Source: Myxococcales bacterium UBA1238 (GTDB lineage: Bacteria; Myxococcota_A; Bradymonadia; UBA7976; UBA1532). From it: 36,211 nt of DNA. Below the pieces are notes generated by a model. The model saw nothing but the letters and a program-made list of their open reading frames with translations, ran no database searches and was not told the DNA's origin. This document shows, piece by piece, positions 24,242-32,509 of the stretch. Position 1 is the stretch's first letter; each line of letters begins with the position of its first letter. The stretch covers positions 7,031 through 43,241 of the forward strand of contig DBWM01000004.1 in NCBI GenBank assembly GCA_002309015.1, read 5' to 3'. Position numbers and translations under genes: made by a program.

Positions 24242-25436
24242 AGCCAGCACCGATGGTCACATAAACGATATCCTCATTTCTCTCTAACATAAAAGCATCA
24301 CCGTTGCTCGCATAAAAGATGTCATCATTTCTCTCAAGTAGTAAAGCATTTGAAGATAACAGCCCCTCTTCCACCAAGTTCCCCAGTTTCTCAGGGTATT
24401 GCTTATGTGTTAAGTAATAGACTTGCAAAGCGGCATCGATCGCCTGCAAATGACTCGCTTTTATATGCGAAATCTGCTCAGCCTCGACGAGTTGCGCATT
24501 TTGCGCCAATTCAGCTTTGGAACGCGGCAAAATCACAAAATAGAGACCGACCACCAAAAAGACGGCAGCTGAAGCGGCGATATGCATCCAAAGAGGCTTT
24601 GAACCCGTCCCTTTGACTTCCAAATCCTGCACCGATACAAGCTCAAGATAGCCACCATCCAAAAGATGGGCGAGCGAACTGAGCGTTTCAAACAGGCCTA
24701 AACGGCTCAGGCCCGCAACGCGCTCAATATTGCGCACGCCGTCGCATAACCTTACAATTTTTAAATCATTTTCGGTCAATGCGCTGGCCGCGGCTTTCGC
24801 TAAATCGTTGTCCAAACCGCCACCGAAATCCCCATCCTCTTCCCCAAAATCTCCGAATGCCGCATCCATTTGGGCATCCAAAAGCTGCTCGCCCGTCAGG
24901 CCTTCTTCAGGTTCCTTAATGACCCGGTAAACCGCCTGCAGATTGGTAAACCGAGTCCGCAATCTGGGCCATTCATCGAGTCTGCGATAGCCCTCCATCA
25001 TGAAGGACTCGACCGACAAGGGCTCGATGGCAAACTGAAAACCGCTTAAATCCGTGGGTTCAAAATGGTAGCGACCGGTTCGCCAGGAAAACAGTTCATA
25101 CAGGATTTCGGTAATTTGCAGTCTTGCAATTTCGGTATAGTCGTCTGAAGTCAAGAGCCCCATTTCGATGAGAATTTCGGCCGAACTCTGCCCCGTCTCA
25201 GCCGCCTGCCGAACCACCTCATCTGCTTGCTCAGGCGTGCAATCGACAGCAGCCAAAAAAGCATCAGGCGTTTCACGACCCACATATTCTGCGTGAGCCA
25301 CCTTGCCCTCTTCAAAGCAGACCTGAGCGCCGTAATCCTCTAATTTGAGATGCAAAATGCCTGTTTTATTCTGATGCGCAATAAACTGCAGTACGTCAGA
25401 AAAGCCCGAATCACTCAAAGATCCCTGAAGCGCCAT
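24228..25436 (-). CDS. DUF4388 (PATAN-like) protein with a C-terminal membrane helix
   Basis: The 402-aa protein opens with a DUF4388 domain (MALQGSLSDSGFSDVLQFIAHQNKTGILHL, about 1-90), which is common in Deltaproteobacteria and Cyanobacteria and often tied to signalling. A second helical region (about 90-250, LQITEILYELFSWRTGRYHFEP) belongs to the same architecture. One membrane helix follows (about 285-305, AASAAVFLVVGLYFVIL). The C-terminal tail (about 330-402) has a helix like those of type II secretion pseudopilins (AIDAALQVYYLTHKQYPEKLGNLVEEGLL) and the internal repeat ERNDDIFYAS/ERNEDIVYVT. The ATG at 25436 has GGAGGTGG a few nt upstream and shares one base with the previous stop. Molecular role unknown. 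Confidence 0.8.
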   Translation of the reverse strand: MALQGSLSDSGFSDVLQFIAHQNKTGILHLKLEDYGAQVCFEEGKVAHAEYVGRETPDAFLAAVDCTPEQADEVVRQAAETGQSSAEILIEMGLLTSDDYTEIARLQITEILYELFSWRTGRYHFEPTDLSGFQFAIEPLSVESFMMEGYRRLDEWPRLRTRFTNLQAVYRVIKEPEEGLTGEQLLDAQMDAAFGDFGEEDGDFGGGLDNDLAKAAASALTENDLKIVRLCDGVRNIERVAGLSRLGLFETLSSLAHLLDGGYLELVSVQDLEVKGTGSKPLWMHIAASAAVFLVVGLYFVILPRSKAELAQNAQLVEAEQISHIKASHLQAIDAALQVYYLTHKQYPEKLGNLVEEGLLSSNALLLERNDDIFYASNGDAFMLERNEDIVYVTIGAGYDLR

Positions 25437-27604
25437 CAATCCACCTCCTTGCTCGTGATTGAGTGATAAATCCCGTAGCCCCAAATCAAAACCAATATCA
25501 CAACGGGCAGCCAGTCAAAAATCCCCCATTCGTTTTGAAGCGGCAGATAGGGCACTAAAAACTGCAGCCTGGGAGGAAAGATGACCAGCAAAAACCAGGT
25601 GAATAAAAGGCTGATGGCCATCCCTGTTAGCACTGAACCACGCAACAAGGGCGCAAGCCCTGGAATCAAGCCCGACAGGCGTCCTCCCCAACTCCTCACC
25701 CTTTTGTAAAGTCGAATCTGCTTTTCGCGCGCATCAACCGCGCTGCGATCGGTGTGATCTTTTTGATAAAGCATGCACTCGCAATCCGCACAAATCGGTT
25801 TATGAGGACGGCCATAAATCCAATAAGTCTGTGTCACCCCACCGCATCGGGAACAAGGCCAGGCCAGGTAAAAACGGCGCTGCACCACATTCACGAGCAC
25901 AATTAAAAATGCTGCCAGCAATGCGGCCAAAGGTGCTGTTTCTTCCGGCACAGGCCCTGCCAAACGCATAAACGCGCGACGAGTCTCCTCCGAGCTCGAC
26001 CAAAGGCCTTCCAGGGCCCGGGCAGCAAGCTTTTCTTCATTAAATGAGAAAAACTCAAGTTTCACATCAGATTGAATATTTGGGTTTTGAACAAACGGCT
26101 CAAACTGTTTCAGGTCAAACTGTTTCAGGTTAGCAGTGATTTTTGCTTTAAGCTCTTCCGTTTGAGCCCATTCAGATGCTTGTTTATACCATGATTTAGA
26201 TTCATTATATTTTCTTGCTACAAAATAAATGTTCCCCAATTGAGCAGCAGCCACGCTGCGCGCCTCACTGTCGGGCAATTTGTTGAAGGCATTTTTAAAC
26301 AAAACCATACCTTGTTCATAAAACTTTTCTAACGAATCCGTACCTTTGTCCGCTTTCGCACCTGGTAAATCCGCAGCATTGTCAGCTTTCGTCCCTGGTA
26401 AATCCATACCTTTGTCAGCATTCACCCCTGGTAAATCCGTACCCTGGTCCGCTTTCTTCCCTGATAAATTCGTACCCTGGTCCGCGTTATTTTCTTTTCT
26501 CTTTTCAAACGCCCAGCGGCGCAGACAAGCTGCACCCAGCACAGTCTGAGCCAACGCAACCTGATTCACGGCATTTTGATCATTGGAATGCTCATCCACA
26601 TATGCCTTCACGCGATTCAACGCGAACTGATTCATGGCATTCTGATCAAGCGCGATAATCGACTGATAAATCCCGGATTCCGCCTCCTCAAGATGAACCG
26701 AAGCGCGCAGAAAATAGGGAAATAAACCGCAAGCGATCACCAAAAGAACGCTCACCACCCGCTCAGACTTGAGCTGATAAGGCCAGAGAACGACCAAAAG
26801 CGGCAAAACGAGGCAGTAAGGCGTAAAGCCCATCACCCAGGATCCAATCCAAAGGCACAGCACCGCTAGCAAAAAGACGACGCGGCTCACAAGCGGCATC
26901 GCAATGCCCCATTCGTGATATAAACTTAACGAATAGCGCAAAATTTGCGAAAAGAGAAACAGCGCCCCCACAATCAACAGCAACAACGCCAGGCGATGAA
27001 TCAAATCATGCAGGGCAATGCTGCGATATTTCAAATCATGCCAACGCGCCGAAACACCTGAAAAATAAGCAGAAATCATTCGATGAACGGCGAACGTGGA
27101 ATATTGCGCGATCACATTCAGGCGCGCTTCTTCAATGGCCGGCAATCCCGGAGCCAAACGCTCAGCCTGCTCGATCAACTGCAGCGCCCGCTCTTCGGTT
27201 GGGGCCAAAATCGCCTCGCGCAATAAGGCAAAAGCCACATCCTCCGAACGTGAAACTCCTAAAGCATGCAGAATTTCCTCAATGGCGACCAGTTCCTCAT
27301 CAGCCTGAGCTGTCTCACCTTTTTTGAGATGCTCCGATCGCAATTCCCATTTACGGGCTAATGCCTCTCTCGAGGATTTGGTGATTTCCTCGAGCTTGTC
27401 CCTAAACTCATCCGCCGGAGATTTCGCCTTTGCCGGAGCTTTCGCCTCTGCCGGGGCTGTCGCCTCATCGGGAGCTTCTGCCGGGGCTGTCGTTTTGACA
27501 GAAGCGTCCTCTTCAGCCTTGACTGCATGGACCCCAAACGGTCCTACCGAGACACACAATAAGAGCCACAAAGCCCATAACTGCCATTGCAAATAATGTC
27601 GCAT
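25436..27604 (-). CDS. Large membrane protein with TPR-like and zinc-ribbon segments, unrecognised
   Basis: The 722-aa protein begins with a Sec signal peptide (MRHYLQWQLWALWLLLCVSV, cleavage near VHA or VKA), an Ala/Pro/Lys-rich linker and a helical periplasmic region. Membrane helices follow at about 195-310. A helical region (about 315-520) holds a five-copy 11-residue tandem repeat (consensus ADKGTDLPGxK, about 373-422) and a TPR-like part (AAAQLGNIYFVARKYNESKSWYKQA). Further on come a membrane helix (about 575-595), a zinc ribbon (two CxxC pairs about 18 residues apart: CSRC, CADC) and two final membrane helices. DQNAMNQFAL and DQNAVNQVAL near 320-350 form another internal repeat. It is the first gene of the operon with DUF4388, phoH and ybeY. 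No named family recognised. Confidence 0.75.
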   Translation of the reverse strand: MRHYLQWQLWALWLLLCVSVGPFGVHAVKAEEDASVKTTAPAEAPDEATAPAEAKAPAKAKSPADEFRDKLEEITKSSREALARKWELRSEHLKKGETAQADEELVAIEEILHALGVSRSEDVAFALLREAILAPTEERALQLIEQAERLAPGLPAIEEARLNVIAQYSTFAVHRMISAYFSGVSARWHDLKYRSIALHDLIHRLALLLLIVGALFLFSQILRYSLSLYHEWGIAMPLVSRVVFLLAVLCLWIGSWVMGFTPYCLVLPLLVVLWPYQLKSERVVSVLLVIACGLFPYFLRASVHLEEAESGIYQSIIALDQNAMNQFALNRVKAYVDEHSNDQNAVNQVALAQTVLGAACLRRWAFEKRKENNADQGTNLSGKKADQGTDLPGVNADKGMDLPGTKADNAADLPGAKADKGTDSLEKFYEQGMVLFKNAFNKLPDSEARSVAAAQLGNIYFVARKYNESKSWYKQASEWAQTEELKAKITANLKQFDLKQFEPFVQNPNIQSDVKLEFFSFNEEKLAARALEGLWSSSEETRRAFMRLAGPVPEETAPLAALLAAFLIVLVNVVQRRFYLAWPCSRCGGVTQTYWIYGRPHKPICADCECMLYQKDHTDRSAVDAREKQIRLYKRVRSWGGRLSGLIPGLAPLLRGSVLTGMAISLLFTWFLLVIFPPRLQFLVPYLPLQNEWGIFDWLPVVILVLIWGYGIYHSITSKEVD
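26340..26486. repeat. 33-bp coding minisatellite, four full copies and one partial
   Basis: Units of 33 bp run at 26340-26372, 26373-26405, 26406-26438, 26439-26471, with a partial unit to about 26486. On the plus strand each ends in CCCTGGTAAATCC or a close variant. The period is a multiple of three, so each copy encodes 11 residues of the 722-aa protein and copy-number change would keep the frame. Units are contiguous with no spacers. Confidence 0.9.
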
Positions 27605-27832
27605 GCGTCCAGCTCAGCAAAAAAATTCACAAATTGCATCGAACGTTATCACGAAAAGGCTTCACATTCTAGAACATTGAGTCAATATCCCCACATACGG
27701 AGCTCAGGGCGCGCTGTTTTTTGAAACGGCCCGAACCAAATGAGGTAAAAAGGCACTCAATGGTTTTCTCTGCCCTCTTCGATGGGCTCAAATTACCGAC
27801 TGGCCATTTTTGAGATTTTGCAGGTAAAAAAG

Positions 27833-28486
27833 ATGAGATTTCCAACGGCAAGCGAACGAGAAAAGCGAGCACAATTGCTTGAATTGATCGACCAGGGTCT
27901 GATCAGCGTCACTTTGGATGCCCGTCGCCCAGGCGTGCAGGTACCCGCTCAACTGGCTAAAAATCCGGCATTGGTGCTCAACTTAAGCCGCAATTTCCAT
28001 CTCGACATCCTCGAATTTGAGCCATTGGTCATCAAAGCCAACCTGTCTTTTGGCGGTGTCCGTTTTCTTTGTGTATTACCCTACGAAGCCATCTATCTCG
28101 CATCGGGCAGCGGCAAACAGCTGTTCTTTTTTAACGACGCACCTCAGGAAATCAAAAGCAAATACCAGCAACTCTACTTGCAAATGCAGGCGCAGCAATC
28201 GAAGCAGGTTCAGGCATCCCAAACCAAACCTTCTTCTCAACCCAGCGAAGAACCTCAGGAATCGGACGACGAAGCCCCCGATATCGCTCCGGCAAAGCTC
28301 GACATTCAACCCAAAGCCCCCGCCGTTGAAGCAGATGAAGCGGACGCCGAAATGGACGATGAGGACGATGAGGACGAGGCAGACGAGGATAAATTGGATG
28401 GAGAGGAGGATGATGCGGAAGAAGAAAGCGATGAAGATTCAACGCCTTGGCCGCCTAAAGGCAAGCCCCATCTGAGGTTGGTTTAA
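27833..28486 (+). CDS. sspB: SspB-like ClpXP adaptor
   Basis: SspB binds ssrA-tagged and other substrates and delivers them to ClpXP. The 217-aa protein has the SspB fold in its first 115 residues (KRAQLLELIDQGLISVTLDA, VPAQLAKNPALVLNLS, VIKANLSFGGVRFLCVLPYEAIYLAS). A long Gln/Pro and then Asp/Glu-rich linker follows (about 125-205). The last residues, KGKPHLRLV, closely match the ClpX-binding tail of E. coli SspB (RGRPALRVVK). The ATG at 27833 has AGG at 27822-27824; an in-frame ATG at 27782 would add 17 residues. It is convergent with the TPR gene, 10 nt away. Tail plus core make the assignment firm. Confidence 0.93.
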   Translation: MRFPTASEREKRAQLLELIDQGLISVTLDARRPGVQVPAQLAKNPALVLNLSRNFHLDILEFEPLVIKANLSFGGVRFLCVLPYEAIYLASGSGKQLFFFNDAPQEIKSKYQQLYLQMQAQQSKQVQASQTKPSSQPSEEPQESDDEAPDIAPAKLDIQPKAPAVEADEADAEMDDEDDEDEADEDKLDGEEDDAEEESDEDSTPWPPKGKPHLRLV

Positions 28487-28496
28487 GCTCGGCGGC

Positions 28497-29363
28497 TCAG
28501 TTGTTTGTCCCCTTGAGCGCATTGATGCGCCTCACCGCTCGCGATACCAGGTTATTTTTGGGATATTGATTAACAAACGCCTGATACAATTCCCGCGCCG
28601 TTCGCTTTTCGCCCATGCGGTCGTACGCGTAAGCCAGGTGATATTGAATATCTGCATGCACCTTAGGCTGATGCTTATAGGTCAGAGCCTTGCGCAGCAA
28701 CGTCGCCGCCCGGGGATAATCCTTGATGCGCACCGCCGACATGCCCTGCTGATAGAGCAAATCCGGCAAATAGGAAGGCGATTCGCTGTATTCCAACGAC
28801 TTCAGGAACGCCTCATCCGCTTTTTCAAAGTTGCCCGCCTTAAAATGCTCGACGCCGCGATCGTATTTTTCTTTGGCCACATCGGCCCGAAAGCGCACGA
28901 TCAAATCCTCGAGAAGCCCCGAAAAGCGCACGCGCCGCAAGGATGAAAACTTCGCAACCGCCTGCTCTTTATTGCCGTCGCGCACCAGCCTCTCAAATTC
29001 CAGAAGCTCGCGTTCAATTTGCTTCCAGCGCCCGACCTCGGCCTTTAACTCCGCGATTTCACGCTTAAAACCGGCTTCCTTCTTTTCAAAAAGCAACTGA
29101 TCCGTGCGCTGTTTATCGAGGCGCGCTTCAAACGTTAAATAGAGGCCTGCAAAACTGAGAATCGCAAAAAGAAGATAAGAAAAGACCGAATTGATGAGGA
29201 GTTTGCGCTCGCCTACGCCTTGCTTTTGAGCATTGCTTTTGAATTCGACCGCTAACCCCTTGATCACATTATCGGTTTTAATACTCACATTCCTTGTGTT
29301 GGTCACATCTTCGCGAAGACGCGCCAACTCCTCAAGGAGGAGTTCTGTCTTGTCAGGTTCCAT
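28497..29363 (-). CDS. Membrane-anchored coiled-coil/TPR protein
   Basis: The 288-aa protein has a short cytoplasmic N-terminus (MEPDKTELLLEELARLRED), one membrane helix (about 56-78), a coiled coil (about 80-135, KREIAELKAEVGRWKQIERELLEFE) and about three TPR repeats (about 165-285, YDRGVEHFKAGNFEKADEAFLKSL; ARELYQAFVNQYPKN) resembling CpoB/YbgF C-termini. It is likely a periplasmic scaffold anchored in the inner membrane. It lies 32 nt downstream of the VWA lipoprotein gene on the same strand and is probably cotranscribed. No ribosome site is clear. Confidence 0.78.
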   Translation of the reverse strand: MEPDKTELLLEELARLREDVTNTRNVSIKTDNVIKGLAVEFKSNAQKQGVGERKLLINSVFSYLLFAILSFAGLYLTFEARLDKQRTDQLLFEKKEAGFKREIAELKAEVGRWKQIERELLEFERLVRDGNKEQAVAKFSSLRRVRFSGLLEDLIVRFRADVAKEKYDRGVEHFKAGNFEKADEAFLKSLEYSESPSYLPDLLYQQGMSAVRIKDYPRAATLLRKALTYKHQPKVHADIQYHLAYAYDRMGEKRTARELYQAFVNQYPKNNLVSRAVRRINALKGTNN

Positions 29364-29395
29364 TCAGGCTCTGGGAGGTAGAAAAGAGGAAGCGA

Positions 29396-31330
29396 TCAAA
29401 GACCGCTGTCTTTTTGGGAGGCGGAGGAGGAAGCAGCATCATCAGAACCCGCCAGGAATTCGATGGAGATTTCGGATCCGGCCTCGGGGGTTCCGAGCAG
29501 ACGAACCAATGCGTTACCCGGACAACTTGAGGCTTCCGCCCCCATCACCAATTCCCATTCCTTCTCGATGACGTTGCCTTCGGCATCTGTGGAGGGCTCG
29601 CAGTTCAGGCCCGGGCAGAGGACATGCGGCGCTATAATTTCCTGACAATTGCCGCCATCTTTCACCAGGAGCGAACATTCCTTCTTCACCTGAATCAGGT
29701 AATTCTTCATGTCCGCCTTTTCTTCCTCGGTCTCGCAGGGACGAGCGGGCACAACATTCCCTAACTCATCGCGCGACGCAGCCACCTGACAGGCGGGCAT
29801 CTGATCGAGGCAATAGGTACCCAGAATCTGGACGATACCTTTACGAATCTCCTCCAAGGGCTTTTTGAAGTCGTCCTGACAAATCGTCACGCATTCATCC
29901 AGATTCCCTTCGGAACCGGAGGGACAGCCGATGCCGTTCTTTTCAAAGAGTTCTGCCAATTCAAGGTAGCGCTTACCCGCAAACGCTTCGCCGTTACCCT
30001 TTGAAGAACAGGAAGGCGCATTGGGCCCAAAACATTGGCCATCCTTGCAGCAGACTCCAGAAACGATGGAATGCACTTCATCCTCGGCCATGCACATCTC
30101 GCTGACCATGCCTTCCTGATACGTGACCACCGGGGTGCTCCCGTCCTCCTTATACGGAACATGTGATTCGCTTCCGGTAGACACATACACGCGCTCACCG
30201 ACGATGGTGGCCACCATCAGCTGCTCGATGGGCTGACCTTTCAGATTGACCAGGAACTCATAATAATCACGAACCGGGGTCAACTCATCGCGATGCCATT
30301 CGCAGTTCTCGTTATTACCGCGATCGATCTCGCAGCGTCGCTTATAGCAGTCCGCAGCGGCTAACCCACCGCATTCCTTCTGAAAACAGTCTTTCGGCGA
30401 ATCCGATCCGCAGATGGTTCTATCGCCAAAGCCATCGGGCACGCCATCACCGTTGTTGTCGGTTGTGCCGTATTTGCAGATGGCGCGGTTTGAAGCCAGG
30501 GGGTTGGAGTGCGGATCCGAGCAATCGTCTTCATCGGTAATAAAGATCACCACCAGCAAAGCGTCGGGCCGCAGGAAAGTGGGCTCTTCCTCGCCTTCAC
30601 CTATCTCACAATCCAGCTTGTAGGTGCCGTCATCGTTGCAGCAGGGCTCAAAGAGTGCGGAGTTCGGTGCATAGCATTGATTGCGGCATTTTTGAACGTC
30701 GCTGACCCCGCTGTTCATGCAAGCCTGCAGGCAGGCTTTAGGCGCGCAGGAAAGGCTGACGCGCATCGCTTCGAGGCCCTTTTCAAAGCCGTCGCCACCG
30801 GTGCCGAGAGTCGCCAGACAGCGGAATTTCTTTTCCAAATCTTCTTTTGATTCAATATTTTTATGATCGCCCGAAGATTGAAGCACCTGCTCCAATTTGA
30901 AACCGTCTTCAAAACAATCTTCCGTGTTCGGCGACAAAGGCGTGGGAGGAGTTGTCGATGTATCCAGGCAGTTGAGGGATGGCTTATATTCCGCCGGCTT
31001 CTTTAAAAAGGCCCCCATTTCACCATTGGCAGGCAGCATATCGGTGCTGATCACCGCGATTCGGTAATCCGCAGAAGCCCCGAGATCATCGAATAAGAAG
31101 TTTGAAATTTCTTTGAAGTTGCGCGTTAAGTTTGCCTGCTCCTCGCACATCGACCCTGAATTATCGATCATGAACAGCAAGTCGATTTTCGTCTTTGCGG
31201 GCAACTTTGTGGTCTGCTGATCGACGGCCGTCAAAACGTTATCAAGCTTTTGGACTGGGTGATCATTGCACCCGAAAGCAGCTGCGCATGAAATCAAAAG
31301 GCTCGCGGTCTTTAACATCTTCTTTCGCAT
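29396..31330 (-). CDS. Cysteine-rich VWA-domain lipoprotein
   Basis: The 644-aa protein has a lipoprotein signal (MRKKMLKTASLLISCAAAFGC, Cys21) followed by a von Willebrand A domain with the MIDAS motif IDNSGS (Asp56, Ser58, Ser60) and a later acidic strand VIFITDEDDCSD. Many cysteines (well over 25) lie after the MIDAS, including CAPKACLQACMN and CCNDDGTYKLDC, which suggests a disulphide-stabilised surface protein. DNNGDGVPDGFGD resembles a calcium-binding loop. Such VWA lipoproteins are typical of Myxococcota and Bradymonadota and are probably adhesive or metal-binding. I chose the ATG at 31330; a longer frame from 31417 lacks a signal-like start. A TPR gene follows. Confidence 0.85.
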   Translation of the reverse strand: MRKKMLKTASLLISCAAAFGCNDHPVQKLDNVLTAVDQQTTKLPAKTKIDLLFMIDNSGSMCEEQANLTRNFKEISNFLFDDLGASADYRIAVISTDMLPANGEMGAFLKKPAEYKPSLNCLDTSTTPPTPLSPNTEDCFEDGFKLEQVLQSSGDHKNIESKEDLEKKFRCLATLGTGGDGFEKGLEAMRVSLSCAPKACLQACMNSGVSDVQKCRNQCYAPNSALFEPCCNDDGTYKLDCEIGEGEEEPTFLRPDALLVVIFITDEDDCSDPHSNPLASNRAICKYGTTDNNGDGVPDGFGDRTICGSDSPKDCFQKECGGLAAADCYKRRCEIDRGNNENCEWHRDELTPVRDYYEFLVNLKGQPIEQLMVATIVGERVYVSTGSESHVPYKEDGSTPVVTYQEGMVSEMCMAEDEVHSIVSGVCCKDGQCFGPNAPSCSSKGNGEAFAGKRYLELAELFEKNGIGCPSGSEGNLDECVTICQDDFKKPLEEIRKGIVQILGTYCLDQMPACQVAASRDELGNVVPARPCETEEEKADMKNYLIQVKKECSLLVKDGGNCQEIIAPHVLCPGLNCEPSTDAEGNVIEKEWELVMGAEASSCPGNALVRLLGTPEAGSEISIEFLAGSDDAASSSASQKDSGL

Positions 31331-31480
31331 GTGCACCATCCCTGGGTCATCGACCCCCATTCGCCTCATTCGGGTACAAAGGTCTGTCAGATTAAACGTC
31401 CAGACTTCGTTCGTCAATTGACCTGAAATCGAACAAGTCGATGGCAGATTTTTATCTTTAAAATCAATTCATTACAAGTG

Positions 31481-32506
31481 CTACGCTTCTTCCGCCGAAT
31501 GCTCCTGTGCTTCGATCACCTGAGACAATCTCACCTGCCCTGTAAACAGATAGACCGCCCCGAATGCCACCTGAACAGCCAGCTGCGAAAGATGGAGCAT
31601 GATCGTAAACAAAGTCACGTTTGCAAGGCTCTGTTCCGAAATCAGGAGCAAAGCAAAGCTCGCTTTGACCGACAACTCAAAAGTGCCCGTAAATCCAGGC
31701 CCCGCAGGCACCATGATGCCCACCACCAGAATGGTCAGCAGCGCAAAGGAGCCGCTCCAGGTCAGATCGGGAATATGGCAGGCATCGGCCATAAATTTGA
31801 TGGAAGCCCCCTGGATCACCCAATAAATCAGGGTCAGCACCATAAATCCGCCCAGCCTGCGCTTGTCGGGCAACACCTTCAGGCCATCCAAAAACGAATC
31901 CAGCAGCTTGAGCGCTTTTGCAGTCAACCCCTTGTGAATTTTATTTCCAATCTTTTCAAGGAGTTGCAGTGTTTTATCGCGATGGCGCTCCGCAGCGATC
32001 AGCACGATCAGCGCGATCACGAACACGGCGCCCGCCGCATAACCGCTCCATCGCACCGCAGAGACCAGAGGGTTTCCACTCGGCGGCAGAATCGAAATAA
32101 ACGCAAAAAACAGCGCCACAAAAAGCAGGCCATCGATCACGCGCTCGACCACCACCGTTGCCAGCGCCCCGGAAGCGGTCACGCCGCCCTCACCGCGCAC
32201 CAGATAAGGCCGCACAAACTCCCCAAGCCTCAGCGGGAACACCGAAATGCACATGTAACCCACTGATCCTGAAGAGAAAATGCTTTTCCAGGAGACGGGG
32301 CCCAAGGCGCGCACCAAGACGCCCCAGCGCTGAATGCGGATCACGTGAGAGACCGCAAACAGGAACAAATAGATCAGCGCGCCCCACGGCTCGATCGCCC
32401 GCAGGCGATCCCCAAAACCAGACCAATCCTCGTTGTAAAACGCCAGCCAAATCAGCAGGGTGCCCAGGGCAATCGAAATCACATACTTAAAGAAGAAACC
32501 TTTCAA
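31481..32506 (-). CDS. Lysylphosphatidylglycerol synthase/flippase-type membrane protein (UPF0104)
   Basis: The 341-aa integral membrane protein has about eight hydrophobic helices from residue 5 to about 325. Segments such as VRGEGGVTASGALATVVVERVIDGLLFVALF, PAGPGFTGTFELSVKASFALL and FPLRLGEFVRPYLV match the UPF0104/lysylphosphatidylglycerol synthetase TM family, which includes MprF flippase domains and glycolipid-related AglD proteins. It probably moves or modifies a lipid-linked molecule in the inner membrane. Its ATG at 32506 lies 3 nt after the stop of the upstream phosphatase gene, so the two form an operon. Confidence 0.9.
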   Translation of the reverse strand: MKGFFFKYVISIALGTLLIWLAFYNEDWSGFGDRLRAIEPWGALIYLFLFAVSHVIRIQRWGVLVRALGPVSWKSIFSSGSVGYMCISVFPLRLGEFVRPYLVRGEGGVTASGALATVVVERVIDGLLFVALFFAFISILPPSGNPLVSAVRWSGYAAGAVFVIALIVLIAAERHRDKTLQLLEKIGNKIHKGLTAKALKLLDSFLDGLKVLPDKRRLGGFMVLTLIYWVIQGASIKFMADACHIPDLTWSGSFALLTILVVGIMVPAGPGFTGTFELSVKASFALLLISEQSLANVTLFTIMLHLSQLAVQVAFGAVYLFTGQVRLSQVIEAQEHSAEEA

Positions 32507-32509
32507 AAC

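Noticed and set aside
26340..26486. CRISPR-like array
   Set aside because: The 33-bp units are directly adjacent with no spacers and lie inside a coding frame.
31391..31417. Promoter for the VWA lipoprotein (TTGACG with TTTAAT)
   Set aside because: The spacing is only 15 nt, and at 17 nt the -10 match is poor.
31478..32266. 262-codon open frame on the plus strand
   Set aside because: Antisense to the flippase-type gene and very rich in His, Gln and Arg, as expected from the reverse complement of membrane helices.
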